Assembly (NCBI GenBank): GCA_027487685.1
Contig: JAIYDC010000126.1
Location: forward strand, 1-34,584
Direction of reading: 5' to 3'
Origin: Pseudomonadota bacterium
Lineage (GTDB): Bacteria; Bdellovibrionota; Bacteriovoracia; Bacteriovoracales; Bacteriovoracaceae
Length of the DNA: 34,584 nucleotides
The notes under the pieces are model-generated. The model searched no databases. It was not told the origin of the DNA and saw nothing but the letters and a program-made list of their open reading frames with translations. The translations under genes and the position numbers were made by a program. This document shows, piece by piece, positions 7,159 to 15,768 of this stretch. Within the stretch, counting starts at the first letter, position 1. The number at the start of each line of letters is the position of its first letter.

Positions 7159-8424
7159 TTAGGCCTTCACTCGCTGGATAGATGCTCCGAGCTGAGTGAG
7201 TTTTTCATCGATTTTTTCATACCCTCTATCAAGGTGATAGACCCGCTGAATCTCGGTCTGTCCTTCTGCCTTAAGGGCACAAAGTATGAGTGCGGCCGAG
7301 GCACGCAGGTCGGTGCACATGACCGGGGCCCCGCTCAAGCTTTCTACACCCTCAATCAACGCTGATTTTCCTTTAAGAGTTATCTTGGCACCCATCCGAC
7401 CCATCTCCGGCACATGCATGAAGCGATTTTCAAAGATCGTCTCGGTGACAATAGAGTTTCCTTCCACGACGCTCATAAGTGCCATCATTTGCGCCTGGAC
7501 GTCGGTCGGAAACCCTGGGTAAGGAGCAGTGTCAATAGCGGCCCCCTTCAAGCGCGGGGACTTTCGCACATGAACGTAGTCCACACCTGCTTCAAGATTC
7601 GCTCCCATTTTGGTGAGAGTTTCAAGGACGTAGGAGAGGTGCTTGGGATTAAAACCAGTCACCTTCACATCTGAGCCGGTCATGATTGCAGCGATGATAA
7701 AGGTCGCCGCTTCAATCCGATCACCGATTACACGGTAAGCAGTAGCTGCTGGGCTCAGGTCCTTCAGTTCCATACCGTGGATCGTTACCCGGGACGTTCC
7801 CGCACCTTCGATCCGTACACCCTGAGCGATAAGGAAATCGGCAAGGTCGTCAATCTCAGGCTCCATGGCGGCGTTTTCGATAACTGTCTGTCCCTCGGCC
7901 AGAACCGCGGCCATCATCAGGTTCTCTGTTGCTCCAACGCTTGGAAATGGAAGCGTGATCACCGCCCCCTTAAGCTTTTGCGCCCGGGCCTTAATGTAGC
8001 CGTTTTCAATATGAATCTCGGCCCCAAGTTTTTCCATTCCCATGAGATGGATATCTACAGGCCGTGCGCCGATGGCGCAACCGCCAGGGAGAGACACAGA
8101 GGCCTGACCGTACCGGGCCAGCAAAGGACCCAAAACCAAGACCGAAGCGCGCATCGTTTTCACCAAAGCATAGTCTGCATGCTGGTTTGCCAGTTCAGTG
8201 GCATCGAGTGTTGTCGTGCTACCCCTGTTACTAAGCTTTACTCCCAGACTCTGGAGGAGCTTAATGATGGTGCCTACGTCCATGAGTGCAGGAATGGTTT
8301 CAAAGTTGACTGGGTAAGGGCATAATAAAGTAGCGACGAGGATTGGTAGTGTTGCGTTCTTCGCCGATGAGACGCGGACCTCGCCGGTAAGAGTGCAGGG
8401 TCCATTGACGATTAGTTTATCCAT
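7159..8424 (-). CDS. murA: UDP-N-acetylglucosamine 1-carboxyvinyltransferase
   Basis: A 421-residue cytoplasmic enzyme, full length for the family. MurA transfers enolpyruvate from PEP to UDP-GlcNAc, the first committed step of peptidoglycan synthesis. Seen here: [12 protein letters not shown] (about 18-29) with the conserved Lys-Asn pair, and [25 protein letters not shown], containing the loop cysteine C116 that makes the enzyme fosfomycin-sensitive where present. [11 protein letters not shown] and the C-terminal DLRASAALI and [10 protein letters not shown] blocks also fit. The ATG has GGAG nine bases upstream. hinT follows after one base; a ChaN-like lipoprotein gene is divergent. Confidence 0.96.
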   Translation of the reverse strand: MDKLIVNGPCTLTGEVRVSSAKNATLPILVATLLCPYPVNFETIPALMDVGTIIKLLQSLGVKLSNRGSTTTLDATELANQHADYALVKTMRASVLVLGPLLARYGQASVSLPGGCAIGARPVDIHLMGMEKLGAEIHIENGYIKARAQKLKGAVITLPFPSVGATENLMMAAVLAEGQTVIENAAMEPEIDDLADFLIAQGVRIEGAGTSRVTIHGMELKDLSPAATAYRVIGDRIEAATFIIAAIMTGSDVKVTGFNPKHLSYVLETLTKMGANLEAGVDYVHVRKSPRLKGAAIDTAPYPGFPTDVQAQMMALMSVVEGNSIVTETIFENRFMHVPEMGRMGAKITLKGKSALIEGVESLSGAPVMCTDLRASAALILCALKAEGQTEIQRVYHLDRGYEKIDEKLTQLGASIQRVKA

Positions 8425-8450
8425 AGAATTGTCTCCGTTGGGGTAGATCG

Positions 8451-8479
8451 ATTCTAAAAGTAAAAAGAGGATTTGTCTT
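8451..8479 (-). promoter_or_regulatory. Promoter candidate for murA-hinT
   Basis: On the minus strand AAGACA (8479-8474), a 17-base spacer and TAGAAT (8456-8451) lie 27 bases before the murA start. The -10 hexamer matches five of six consensus bases and the -35 four of six. The -35 element abuts the start codon of the divergent lipoprotein gene. Confidence 0.4.
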
Positions 8480-8480
8480 T

Positions 8481-9344
8481 ATGGCTTTTAAGGCCCTTCT
8501 CCCTACACTCCTGGTGCTCTTTGCCTGTGCTCATCGCGTAGAGGTCAGGGACCTCGCTACCGGAAAAATCCTGAGTGAGGATCGGTTGGTGCGGCGGTTA
8601 CCTGACCGAGGAACGATCGTTATCGGGGAGTCCCATTATACCCCGGTCATCCAGGAGGCCGAAGGTCGCCTCATCCGAAAAGTTGTCACTGAGAAATACC
8701 GAGAAGCGGGATTCACTGTGGGATGGGAATTCCTCCCCTATACGCGGCAGCCGCAGATCACGAAGGCGATGGAGCGCTGGCAAAACGACGGACTTGGCAA
8801 CTGGCAATTTCTTAAGGCCCTCTTTCCCGAGCAAAAATCCCGAGAGCAACACCAAGACTATCTCCCTATGCTCGAGGCCATCCGGGATCTCCGAGGACAG
8901 CTGGTGGGCCTCAACGCTCCCGATGCCTGGAAGAAGACCATCACTAAGTATGGCCTATCACAGCTCTCGAGGGCCCAACGGCCAACCGACGTCTCTACGG
9001 GGACTACGCAGTACCGAGAACGTTTTGATCGGGCGATGAAGCACCACGTACGGAAAAACAATTCGCTTGAACGCTACTTCGAGGCCCAGAACTATACCGA
9101 TGCTGTGATGGCATGGGCGCTTCGGACCAGCACCCACCATACCCTAAGATTTGTGATCACCGGCGCCTTTCATGCCGATTACAATGACGGAGTTGTGCGG
9201 GCGATAGCTCGCACACCGGAAGAGCGTCCTGTAACCATCAAGATGATAGACGCGACAGAGGTCGAAGATAATGACAGCATCGAACTCTTTGAGAATGATG
9301 AAAAATACGGAAAAATCGCCGACTACCTCTATATCATCCGGTGA
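8481..9344 (+). CDS. ChaN-family lipoprotein
   Basis: A 287-residue protein with a lipoprotein signal (MAFKALLPTLLVLFAC, lipidated Cys16). The body matches the ChaN-like haem-binding uptake family of the Tiki/TraB-related superfamily: TIVIGESHYTPVIQ (the GEsH motif, about 46-60), WEFLPY (about 84), LVGLNAP (about 141), YTDAVMAWAL (about 205) and FVITGAFHADYNDGV (about 225-240). Family members have been linked to haem or iron uptake (ChaN) or metal-dependent proteolysis (Tiki). The paired GESH and GAFH histidines could bind a metal or haem. The start has AGAGGA upstream. The 3' end overlaps prmC by 16 bases in convergent orientation. Confidence 0.8.
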   Translation: MAFKALLPTLLVLFACAHRVEVRDLATGKILSEDRLVRRLPDRGTIVIGESHYTPVIQEAEGRLIRKVVTEKYREAGFTVGWEFLPYTRQPQITKAMERWQNDGLGNWQFLKALFPEQKSREQHQDYLPMLEAIRDLRGQLVGLNAPDAWKKTITKYGLSQLSRAQRPTDVSTGTTQYRERFDRAMKHHVRKNNSLERYFEAQNYTDAVMAWALRTSTHHTLRFVITGAFHADYNDGVVRAIARTPEERPVTIKMIDATEVEDNDSIELFENDEKYGKIADYLYIIR

Positions 9345-10078
9345 GCACGGAGGAATCGATCCCGTCCTAGGAGGTCCGGGAGAACTACAGGGTCTGAGAA
9401 TCCTGCGGCCTTAAGCAGAGGAACCTGCTGGGCCACCTCAGACTCGTGGCCTTCCATGAAAAAGACCCCTCCAGGAACCAGGGCCTTAAAAGCGCCGGTG
9501 AACAGCTGAGTAAACCATGCTTCATAAATATCGTCTGAAAGGTACAGGGCAAGCGCCGGTTCGTGCTCATGAACCATTGTGTGGACTCCTGAACGATGAG
9601 CATCTCTCTTAATGTAGGGAGGGTTACTTACAATAAGGTCAAATTTTTTCTCCGCAATACCTTCAAAGCGATCGGTTTGCGAAAAGTTGCAACGGTCAGA
9701 AAGCCTTAGCCGGTGAGAGTTTATCTTCGCCACCTCCAAGGCCTCAGGAGAGATATCTGCACCAGTGCCACATGCATGAGGCAATTTCGCTAGAAGGCTC
9801 AAGAGGATCACACCACTTCCTGTGCCCAGGTCGTAGATCGAAGAGTATTTTTTCCCAGGGCGGAGGATGAGATCCACCAAGAACTCGGTCTCAGGCCTTG
9901 GGATGAGGACCGCCTCGTTGACAAAAAAGCGGTTCTCATAGAAATCAGAAAAGTTTGTGAGGTAGGCAAATGGAACTCCTCGCCGAAGCTCCTCTCGAAG
10001 CTCCCATCGAATACGGATCGCCACCTGGTGCACAGAGTTATCTAGGGAAAGGGCCGGATTTGAGCTCCTCGCCTTCAA
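9329..10078 (-). CDS. prmC: Release factor glutamine methyltransferase (start unresolved)
   Basis: PrmC N5-methylates the glutamine of the GGQ motif in release factors, and it directly follows prfA here. Motifs: FYENRFFV and VLIPRPETEFLVD, the AdoMet loop IYDLGTGSGVILLSLL, and the catalytic NPPYIKRD. From the TTG at 10078 the protein is 249 residues, about 30-40 short of the family. The same frame continues upstream to a stop at 10196-10198 and encodes residues that look like genuine PrmC N-terminal domain (NYPGIELPRFLLEVEDI). That stretch holds no ATG, GTG or TTG: only CTG at 10156, ATA at 10192 overlapping the prfA stop, and other rare candidates. Two ATGs (10176, 10172) lie in the other two frames. 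Confidence 0.9.
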   Translation of the reverse strand: MKARSSNPALSLDNSVHQVAIRIRWELREELRRGVPFAYLTNFSDFYENRFFVNEAVLIPRPETEFLVDLILRPGKKYSSIYDLGTGSGVILLSLLAKLPHACGTGADISPEALEVAKINSHRLRLSDRCNFSQTDRFEGIAEKKFDLIVSNPPYIKRDAHRSGVHTMVHEHEPALALYLSDDIYEAWFTQLFTGAFKALVPGGVFFMEGHESEVAQQVPLLKAAGFSDPVVLPDLLGRDRFLRAHRMI

Positions 10079-10188
10079 AATATCCTCGACCTCAAGCAGA
10101 AAACGGGGAAGTTCGATTCCCGGATAATTCTTCGTGAGTAGCGGCCCATCTTCCAGGAAGAGGGCACTCCATTCATTCCGGAGCGTCT

Positions 10189-11259
10189 TTATTCTTCAGT
10201 CCCCTGGAGAAGGATCGCCTGATTATGGGCAATGAGCGCATCGATCACTTCCTCGATGTCACCATTCATGAACGTCGGAAGATTATAAATCGTGTAATTA
10301 ATCCGGTGATCCGAGATCCTGCCCTGAGGGTAGTTATAAGTCCGGATCCTCTCAGAGCGGTCACCAGTGCCGACCAGACCTTTCCGGGTCGCCGCTTCCT
10401 TGGCCGCCGCTTCCTGGACTTTAAGGTCAAAGATTTTCGTTTTAAGAATCTTAAACGCCTTATCTTTGTTTTTAAGCTGCGATCTCTCATCCTGCATGGC
10501 GATGACGATTCCCGTTGGAAGGTGGGTCAAGCGGACGGCCGAGTCCGAGGTATTCACGGATTGACCACCAGAACCTGAGGAGCGGTATACATCGATCCTG
10601 ATCTCGTTCATATCAAGAACGACATCTCCCACTTCATCGGCTTCGGCCATGACCGCCACGGTGATGGTTGAGGTGTGAATCCGCCCCTGAGCTTCAGTGT
10701 CTGGAACTCGTTGCACTCGATGAACGCCAGACTCGTACTTCATCTTGGAATAGACCTTGTCACCTGAAACATTGACGACAATCTCTTTGAGACCCCGGTC
10801 CCCTTCAGAAATCGATACGACTTCCGAGCGCCAGCCCTTCGCATTGAAATAATTTTTATACATCCGCCAGATGTCTGCGACGAAGATAGATGCTTCGTCT
10901 CCGCCGGCACCGGCCCTAACCTCAAGGATAACGTTCCGGTCGTCGTTCGGATCTTTGGGAAGTAATAAAAGCTTCAGTTCATGTTCGACACCGGGAAGAG
11001 TCTTCTCAAGATCGTTGAGTTCTTCCTTGGCCATCTCCCGCATCTCTTCGTCTTTCTCGTTGTGGATGATGTCTTTATTGCCGGCAATATCGGCGACCAT
11101 CTTTTTGTACTCTTTGTATTTAACAACGATGGGTTCGAGGTTCGAGCGCTCCTCGTTGGTCTCACGGAGTTCCTGGGCGCGATCATAAAGACTCGGATCT
11201 GCAAGTCGCTCGGTCAATACTTCAAAACGTCTGATAACGGCATCTAATTTATGGAACAC
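10189..11259 (-). CDS. prfA: Peptide chain release factor 1
   Basis: A 356-residue class I release factor, full length. It recognises UAA and UAG and triggers peptide release. The GGQ motif is at 231-233 in SGSGGQSVNTSDSAVRLTH. The codon-recognition tripeptide region reads RVPDTEAQGRIHTST; the PxT form marks RF1 rather than RF2 (SPF). No programmed frameshift is visible. The start is GTG at 11259, with CGGGG upstream. prmC, whose product methylates the GGQ glutamine, follows immediately, and the DUF1385 gene precedes it by 21 bases. Confidence 0.96.
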   Translation of the reverse strand: MFHKLDAVIRRFEVLTERLADPSLYDRAQELRETNEERSNLEPIVVKYKEYKKMVADIAGNKDIIHNEKDEEMREMAKEELNDLEKTLPGVEHELKLLLLPKDPNDDRNVILEVRAGAGGDEASIFVADIWRMYKNYFNAKGWRSEVVSISEGDRGLKEIVVNVSGDKVYSKMKYESGVHRVQRVPDTEAQGRIHTSTITVAVMAEADEVGDVVLDMNEIRIDVYRSSGSGGQSVNTSDSAVRLTHLPTGIVIAMQDERSQLKNKDKAFKILKTKIFDLKVQEAAAKEAATRKGLVGTGDRSERIRTYNYPQGRISDHRINYTIYNLPTFMNGDIEEVIDALIAHNQAILLQGTEE

Positions 11260-11280
11260 GTCAATTTCCCCGGATGGTAG

Positions 11281-12405
11281 CTATTCTAAGAATTCTTTGA
11301 GTGAGCCGTTATTGACCTCAATCTCACCGAGGTGACGAATGTCAATCTCATCAAGAGTCACGACTTTGGCCGTTGCGGCTTTGAGGTTGTACTTCTCCTC
11401 CAGGTATAGAACGGTTTTGATGGAGGAGAGGGCCACTTCGAGCTGCTGATCGTCCGGTTCTTTGGTCGTTAGCTTCTGAAGCAGCATTCCTGGGGCGGCC
11501 ATTGCCCGGGCCCACCACTGATCTGCACACTTGCCGGAAGCCTTAATGAGTTCGTAACTAATCCCTGCAACTGGAAGCATTAGCGCCACCTTGAACAAGA
11601 CAGCAACTACATGCCGCAAGATGGGAGGAAGCCCCACCCCAATAGGAACTAACGTAAAGACGGCCGAGAAAAGTACAATCGAAATAAGAATCAAAAAGAA
11701 CACGAAGCTCGTTCCGCAGCGCGGGTGAAGCTTCGTAAATTTGCGAGCGTTATCGACCGTAAGATCAAGTCCTGCCTCGAAGGTTGCAATCGATTTGTGT
11801 TCTGCCCCGTGGTACTGAAACACGCGGTAGACATCCTTCATGAAGGAGATACCCCAGATATAACCAATGAAGATCAGCGCCTTGACGACGCCATCGACGG
11901 CGTGAAAAGCAAAGCTATCGAGGGTCCAACTCTGACCTAAAAGGTCTCCGATGCCGAAGGCTATCATGTGGGGAGCAAAAACAAAAAGACCGATACCAAA
12001 AGCGAAGGACACGGCCATAGTAAGGAAGGTGGCGATGTCGACTTTTTCTTTCTTTTTTTGTGAGGCTTCAAACTCGGCGAGAGTCTTTCCTTTTTTCAGC
12101 GCCTTCTCGCGTTCCTCTTCGGCCATAGCGATATTGGCCGAGTAGTTAAGAGAAACCAGACCATTGGCCATCGTTTCAACCAACATCAGGATACCCCGGA
12201 GAAACGGCTTCTTAAGGAAGTCCAACTTCCTTGATAGTCCGTACCACTGGTCCCGCCGAAGCCGAATTGTCCCGTCCGGCTTGCGGACGGCCACAACAAA
12301 TGCATTCGGTGATCGCATCATCACACCTTCGATCACTGCCTGACCACCGATGGAGGTGTATTGCTTAGTCGTGAGGAGAATGGCTTTTCTAAGGGTCTTG
12401 ATCAT
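11281..12405 (-). CDS. DUF1385 (YqhQ-like) membrane protein
   Basis: A 374-residue integral membrane protein. The N-terminal signature SIGGQAVIEGVMMRSPNAFVVAVRKPDG (about 18-45) is diagnostic of the DUF1385/YqhQ family. Several hydrophobic segments follow (about 125-150, 165-190, 232-262 and 268-290), with FQYHGAEHKSIATFEAG and LHPRCGTSFVFFL between them; the conserved HGAEHK and PRCGTSF motifs suggest a metal or catalytic site. No biochemical function is established that I can name. Location next to prfA is common for the family. The ATG overlaps the rho stop by one base (TAATG), indicating translational coupling. Confidence 0.88.
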   Translation of the reverse strand: MIKTLRKAILLTTKQYTSIGGQAVIEGVMMRSPNAFVVAVRKPDGTIRLRRDQWYGLSRKLDFLKKPFLRGILMLVETMANGLVSLNYSANIAMAEEEREKALKKGKTLAEFEASQKKKEKVDIATFLTMAVSFAFGIGLFVFAPHMIAFGIGDLLGQSWTLDSFAFHAVDGVVKALIFIGYIWGISFMKDVYRVFQYHGAEHKSIATFEAGLDLTVDNARKFTKLHPRCGTSFVFFLILISIVLFSAVFTLVPIGVGLPPILRHVVAVLFKVALMLPVAGISYELIKASGKCADQWWARAMAAPGMLLQKLTTKEPDDQQLEVALSSIKTVLYLEEKYNLKAATAKVVTLDEIDIRHLGEIEVNNGSLKEFLE

Positions 12406-13991
12406 TAGCCGTTCATCTTATCCAAAAAGGCCAGGTTGGTCTTCGTGTCTCTCATCCGCTCAAGGATAAACTCCATCGAATCCATCGTGTTCATAGGATT
12501 TAGAACCCTCCGAAGAACGAAAACTCGCTGAAGGTCTTTATCGCCCATGAGAAGGTCTTCTTTACGCGTACTTGATTTATTGATGTCTAGGCATGGGAAT
12601 ATACGCTTCTCCATCAGCTTCCGGTCAAGCTGGATCTCGGAGTTACCAGTCCCTTTGAACTCCTCAAAGATCACTTCGTCCATCCGCGAACCGGTATCAA
12701 TAAGCGCTGTAGCAATAATCGTAAGGGATCCGCCGTTCTCGATATTACGAGCGGCACCGAAGAAGCGCTTCGGTTTATGAAGGGCGTTCGAGTCCACACC
12801 ACCTGAGAGGATCTTCCCGGAGGGAGGAACAACGGTATTGTAAGCGCGGGCAAGCCGGGTAATGGAATCGAGTAGAATCACAACATGCTGCTTGGCCTCA
12901 ACTAAGCGTTTCGCTTTCTCGATGACCATCTCCGCAACCTGAACGTGCCGGGTGGCAGGCTCATCGAAGGTCGATGAGACGACTTCAGCGCGAACGTTCC
13001 GCTTCATGTCGGTCACTTCCTCTGGACGCTCATCAATCAAAAGAACGATAAGCTTCGCATCGGGATGGTTATCAGAGATGGAGTTGGCGATGTCCTGCAT
13101 GAGCATCGTCTTTCCGGCCTTGGGAGGTGCCACAATCAAGCAGCGCTGGCCAAATCCTTGAGGCACAAAAAGGTCAATAACCCTAGTCGAATAGTTCGCA
13201 GGCTTAGACTCAAGATTAATCTTTTTGTTCGGGTAGAGCGGCGTCAAGTTATCAAAGAGAACCGTAGAACGGTGCTTTTCTGGATCTTGGAAGTTTATAT
13301 GACTGACTTTCAAAAGGGCAAAGTAGCGCTCCCCTTCTTTAGGTGTGCGGATCTGACCTTCAATGGTGTCCCCAGTGCGCAGGCCGAAGCGCCGGATCTG
13401 AGAAGGAGACACGTAAATGTCATCGGCCCCTGGCAGGTAGTTATAAGATGGCGACCGAAGAAAGCCAAAGCCGTCTGGAAGAATCTCGAGAACACCGTCA
13501 CCGAAGATCTCCTCATTGTCCTTGGCCTTCTTAGTCAGGAGAGCAAAGATGAGTTCATGCTTTTTGAGGCCTGCAGCGTTTTCAATCTGCGAGTCTTCAG
13601 CAATTTGAGTCAGCTCTTCGATATCCTTTTCACGCAAGGCACTGAGGTGCATTTTTTCTCCACGGTCGACAAGGGTTCTTGTGATATCTGACTCTGTATG
13701 TCCGGTGCCGCGGAGCTGGTCATCTCGCTGCGGTCGACGGCTACTTGGGTCGTTACGCTCATTCCGATCGCGAGGACCACCGTGCCGGCGAGGTTGCTGG
13801 TCGATCCGGTCGTTACGCTCCGATCGGTCGCTATGAGCGCGCTCACCTTCGACCGATCGATCAGACTCCGCTTCTACAGAGTAGCTGGCCTCAGGGGCTT
13901 CACTTTCTGCCACGGAGACTCCAGTCTCCATAGAGAGATCAGAGTTTTGATCGTCATTCGGAACAGATTTTCTTGGTTTTCTTGTTGTCAT
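12405..13991 (-). CDS. rho: Transcription termination factor Rho
   Basis: A 528-residue RNA-dependent ATPase that ends transcription. The conserved body starts near residue 114 ([19 protein letters not shown]). It has the RNA-binding cold-shock-like domain ([33 protein letters not shown]), the Walker A loop APPKAGKT (about 288-295), [12 protein letters not shown], the Walker B region [16 protein letters not shown] and the Q/R-loop area [22 protein letters not shown]. The first 110 residues are an extra low-complexity Asp/Arg/Ser-rich segment, likely disordered. No Shine-Dalgarno sequence precedes the ATG. A good promoter lies at 14062-14089. It heads a block with DUF1385, prfA and prmC. Confidence 0.96.
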   Translation of the reverse strand: MTTRKPRKSVPNDDQNSDLSMETGVSVAESEAPEASYSVEAESDRSVEGERAHSDRSERNDRIDQQPRRHGGPRDRNERNDPSSRRPQRDDQLRGTGHTESDITRTLVDRGEKMHLSALREKDIEELTQIAEDSQIENAAGLKKHELIFALLTKKAKDNEEIFGDGVLEILPDGFGFLRSPSYNYLPGADDIYVSPSQIRRFGLRTGDTIEGQIRTPKEGERYFALLKVSHINFQDPEKHRSTVLFDNLTPLYPNKKINLESKPANYSTRVIDLFVPQGFGQRCLIVAPPKAGKTMLMQDIANSISDNHPDAKLIVLLIDERPEEVTDMKRNVRAEVVSSTFDEPATRHVQVAEMVIEKAKRLVEAKQHVVILLDSITRLARAYNTVVPPSGKILSGGVDSNALHKPKRFFGAARNIENGGSLTIIATALIDTGSRMDEVIFEEFKGTGNSEIQLDRKLMEKRIFPCLDINKSSTRKEDLLMGDKDLQRVFVLRRVLNPMNTMDSMEFILERMRDTKTNLAFLDKMNG

Positions 13992-14061
13992 TAAATAAAT
14001 TTTTGTTGGGAGTTGATTCTCGATTAAGAGAAATGATCGATAACTAGTATGATTCCCAACT

Positions 14062-14089
14062 ATCTTAACCTGAAACAGGAGGAAGTCAA
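14062..14089 (-). promoter_or_regulatory. Sigma-70-like promoter for rho
   Basis: On the minus strand TTGACT (14089-14084), a 16-base spacer and TAAGAT (14067-14062). The expected transcript start is near 14055, giving a leader of about 65 bases before the rho ATG. The leader holds an imperfectly placed inverted repeat (GTTGGGA 14060-14054 with TCCCAAC 14011-14005) and a small hairpin TTCTC/GAGAA (14032-14017), which might serve autoregulation. The first arm would be only partly transcribed, so this is tentative. Confidence 0.5.
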
Positions 14090-14213
14090 TTTCTCATTTT
14101 CGAACCCTGGTTTAGGATCCACCTGATTTCAAACAAATAACTGAATACCTAACCTCAAGATTCCATTAATTCTCCCTATTGTTATGTGCGTATCTTTTCC
14201 GTACACTAGTAAG

Positions 14214-15278
14214 ATGAGGAAGATCATACATATTGATATGGACGCCTTTTTTGCGGCGGTAGAAATGAGAGACAACCCCGAACTCCGCAATGTTCCGATG
14301 GCAGTCGGAGGATCGAGTGATCGGCGCGGAGTCATTTCAACCTCCAACTACGAAGCGCGTAAGTATGGTGTCCGATCGGCCATGGCCACGGCCCATGCTT
14401 TCAAACTATGCCCCCAACTCGTCCTAGTCCGAGGGAGATTTGAAAAATACCAAGAGGCGTCGGCAATAGTCTTCGAAGTCTTCCATGAGTATTCTGACAA
14501 GGTTGAGGGGCTTTCGCTAGATGAGGCCTATCTAGATGTCACTGCCTGCCCGCTCTTCAATAATTCGGCAACCTTAATCGCTCAGGATATCCGCCGGAAG
14601 ATTTTTGACCGTACCGGGGGCCTCACGGCATCTGCGGGGATTGCATCAAATAAGCTTCTCGCGAAAATGGCGAGCGATCTGCGAAAACCCAATGGCCAAT
14701 TCACTATTGCTCCACATTCAGTGAACGAGTTCATTCGTACGGTTCAAGTCGAGAAGATTCACGGTGTCGGAAAGGTCACCGCCAGTGCTCTCCACGAATT
14801 AGAAATTCGCACCTGCGAGGATCTCCAGCGCTATCAGCGGAGCTTTCTGACTCAGCATTTTGGAAAGTTCGGCGACGCCCTTTTCGACTATTGCCGAGGC
14901 CATGACGAAAGATCTGTTGAAACTCAACACGAGAGAAAATCCCTTGGCTCTGAGGAGACCTTCGCGCGGGATGTGGGCAACTTCGAAGAGATGAGGTCCC
15001 ATCTCGTCCGGATTTGCGAGGACATTCGCGAGGCACTGACCAAGTATTCAGACCGCAAAGTGAAATGTCTTTTTGTGAAAATTAAGTACCTCGACTTCAA
15101 AGTCACAACTATTGAACGGACGATGCCAGTCACTGTAGAGAACTTTCTTTACCTTCTTGAAGAGCGCTGGGCGCGAGATCCAAGACCTGTTCGACTCCTT
15201 GGAGCTGGAGTTAAGTTCGAGGACACTCCCCCAGTTTCCCAGCTTCGCCTCTTTGACGATCTCCAAGCGCTGGGCTAG
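14214..15278 (+). CDS. dinB: DNA polymerase IV (Y-family)
   Basis: A 354-residue translesion polymerase, normal length for DinB. Catalytic palm residues are intact: IHIDMDAFFAAVEMRDNPEL (first Asp near residue 8) and LSLDEAYLDVT (Asp-Glu pair near 103). GVRSAMATAHAFKLCPQLVLVRG, GIASNKLLAKMASDLRKPNGQ and the helix-hairpin-helix stretch KIHGVGKVTASALHELEI are typical, followed by the little-finger domain. The C-terminal QLRLFDDL resembles the beta-clamp binding motif QLxLF, so it should dock on the sliding clamp. The start at 14214 is chosen because homologues begin with this MRKIIHIDMD pattern; the frame is open to 14184. Divergent from rho; ruvX follows after nine bases. Confidence 0.94.
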   Translation: MRKIIHIDMDAFFAAVEMRDNPELRNVPMAVGGSSDRRGVISTSNYEARKYGVRSAMATAHAFKLCPQLVLVRGRFEKYQEASAIVFEVFHEYSDKVEGLSLDEAYLDVTACPLFNNSATLIAQDIRRKIFDRTGGLTASAGIASNKLLAKMASDLRKPNGQFTIAPHSVNEFIRTVQVEKIHGVGKVTASALHELEIRTCEDLQRYQRSFLTQHFGKFGDALFDYCRGHDERSVETQHERKSLGSEETFARDVGNFEEMRSHLVRICEDIREALTKYSDRKVKCLFVKIKYLDFKVTTIERTMPVTVENFLYLLEERWARDPRPVRLLGAGVKFEDTPPVSQLRLFDDLQALG

Positions 15279-15287
15279 AAACTCTTT

Positions 15288-15761
15288 ATGTCTGAATTCC
15301 TCCTTCCTGAAGACCACCCCTTCCATCTCAAAACTATCCTTGCGCTAGACTTCGGAGAAAAATTCATCGGCGTGGCAACCTTTTGTGTCAACCGAGACCC
15401 CTTCCCAACTCCCTATGGGCGCATAGCGAATACTGGACCGAATGCTGTTCTCGGAGAGCTTCGACGCATTGTGGACGATGAGAGCGTCGAGCGCATCGTC
15501 ATCGGCCTGCCTCACCTCACAGACGGCAAGAAGACCTCAACAACCGTTAAGGCGCAAGCTTTTGTCGACTTTATACGAGAGCATTTTACTCTGCCTGTCG
15601 ACGATCAGGACGAGACGCTCTCAACCTATGAAGCTCAGGAGCGAATGAAACAGTCTCCCCGTTACAACTTTCGAGTGGACCTCAAACAAATCGACGCCGT
15701 TGCCGCAAGTGTAATTTTGGAAGATTTTATTCGCCGCACGAAGGACCGTCCTGATTTATAA
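15288..15761 (+). CDS. ruvX: YqgF/RuvX family RNase H-fold nuclease
   Basis: A 157-residue protein. ILALDFGEKFIGVAT (about 17-31) carries the first catalytic aspartate of the RNase H fold, IVIGLPHLTDGKKT (about 70-83) matches the family's IVIGLP block, VDDQDETLSTYEAQERM (about 104-120) carries the D-E-x-x-ST motif, and QIDAVAASVILEDFI the last catalytic aspartate. E. coli YqgF is needed for pre-16S rRNA processing; the family was first predicted to resolve Holliday junctions. It has 15 extra residues at the N-terminus relative to the usual length. It sits between dinB and mltG, spaced by 9 and 7 bases; ruvX-mltG pairs are common. Confidence 0.9.
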   Translation: MSEFLLPEDHPFHLKTILALDFGEKFIGVATFCVNRDPFPTPYGRIANTGPNAVLGELRRIVDDESVERIVIGLPHLTDGKKTSTTVKAQAFVDFIREHFTLPVDDQDETLSTYEAQERMKQSPRYNFRVDLKQIDAVAASVILEDFIRRTKDRPDL

Positions 15762-15768
15762 TCATAGG

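Noticed and set aside
7777-8325. 182-codon plus-strand frame
   Set aside because: Antisense to murA; composition is that of a shadow frame.
13065-13691. 208-codon plus-strand frame
   Set aside because: Entirely antisense to the conserved core of rho, which is certain; no start site or protein-like pattern.
13749-13820. Repeat array in the rho 5' region
   Set aside because: The repeated GTCGTTACGCTC units encode similar Arg/Asp/Asn stretches of the Rho extension; they are coding low complexity, not a separate repeat element.
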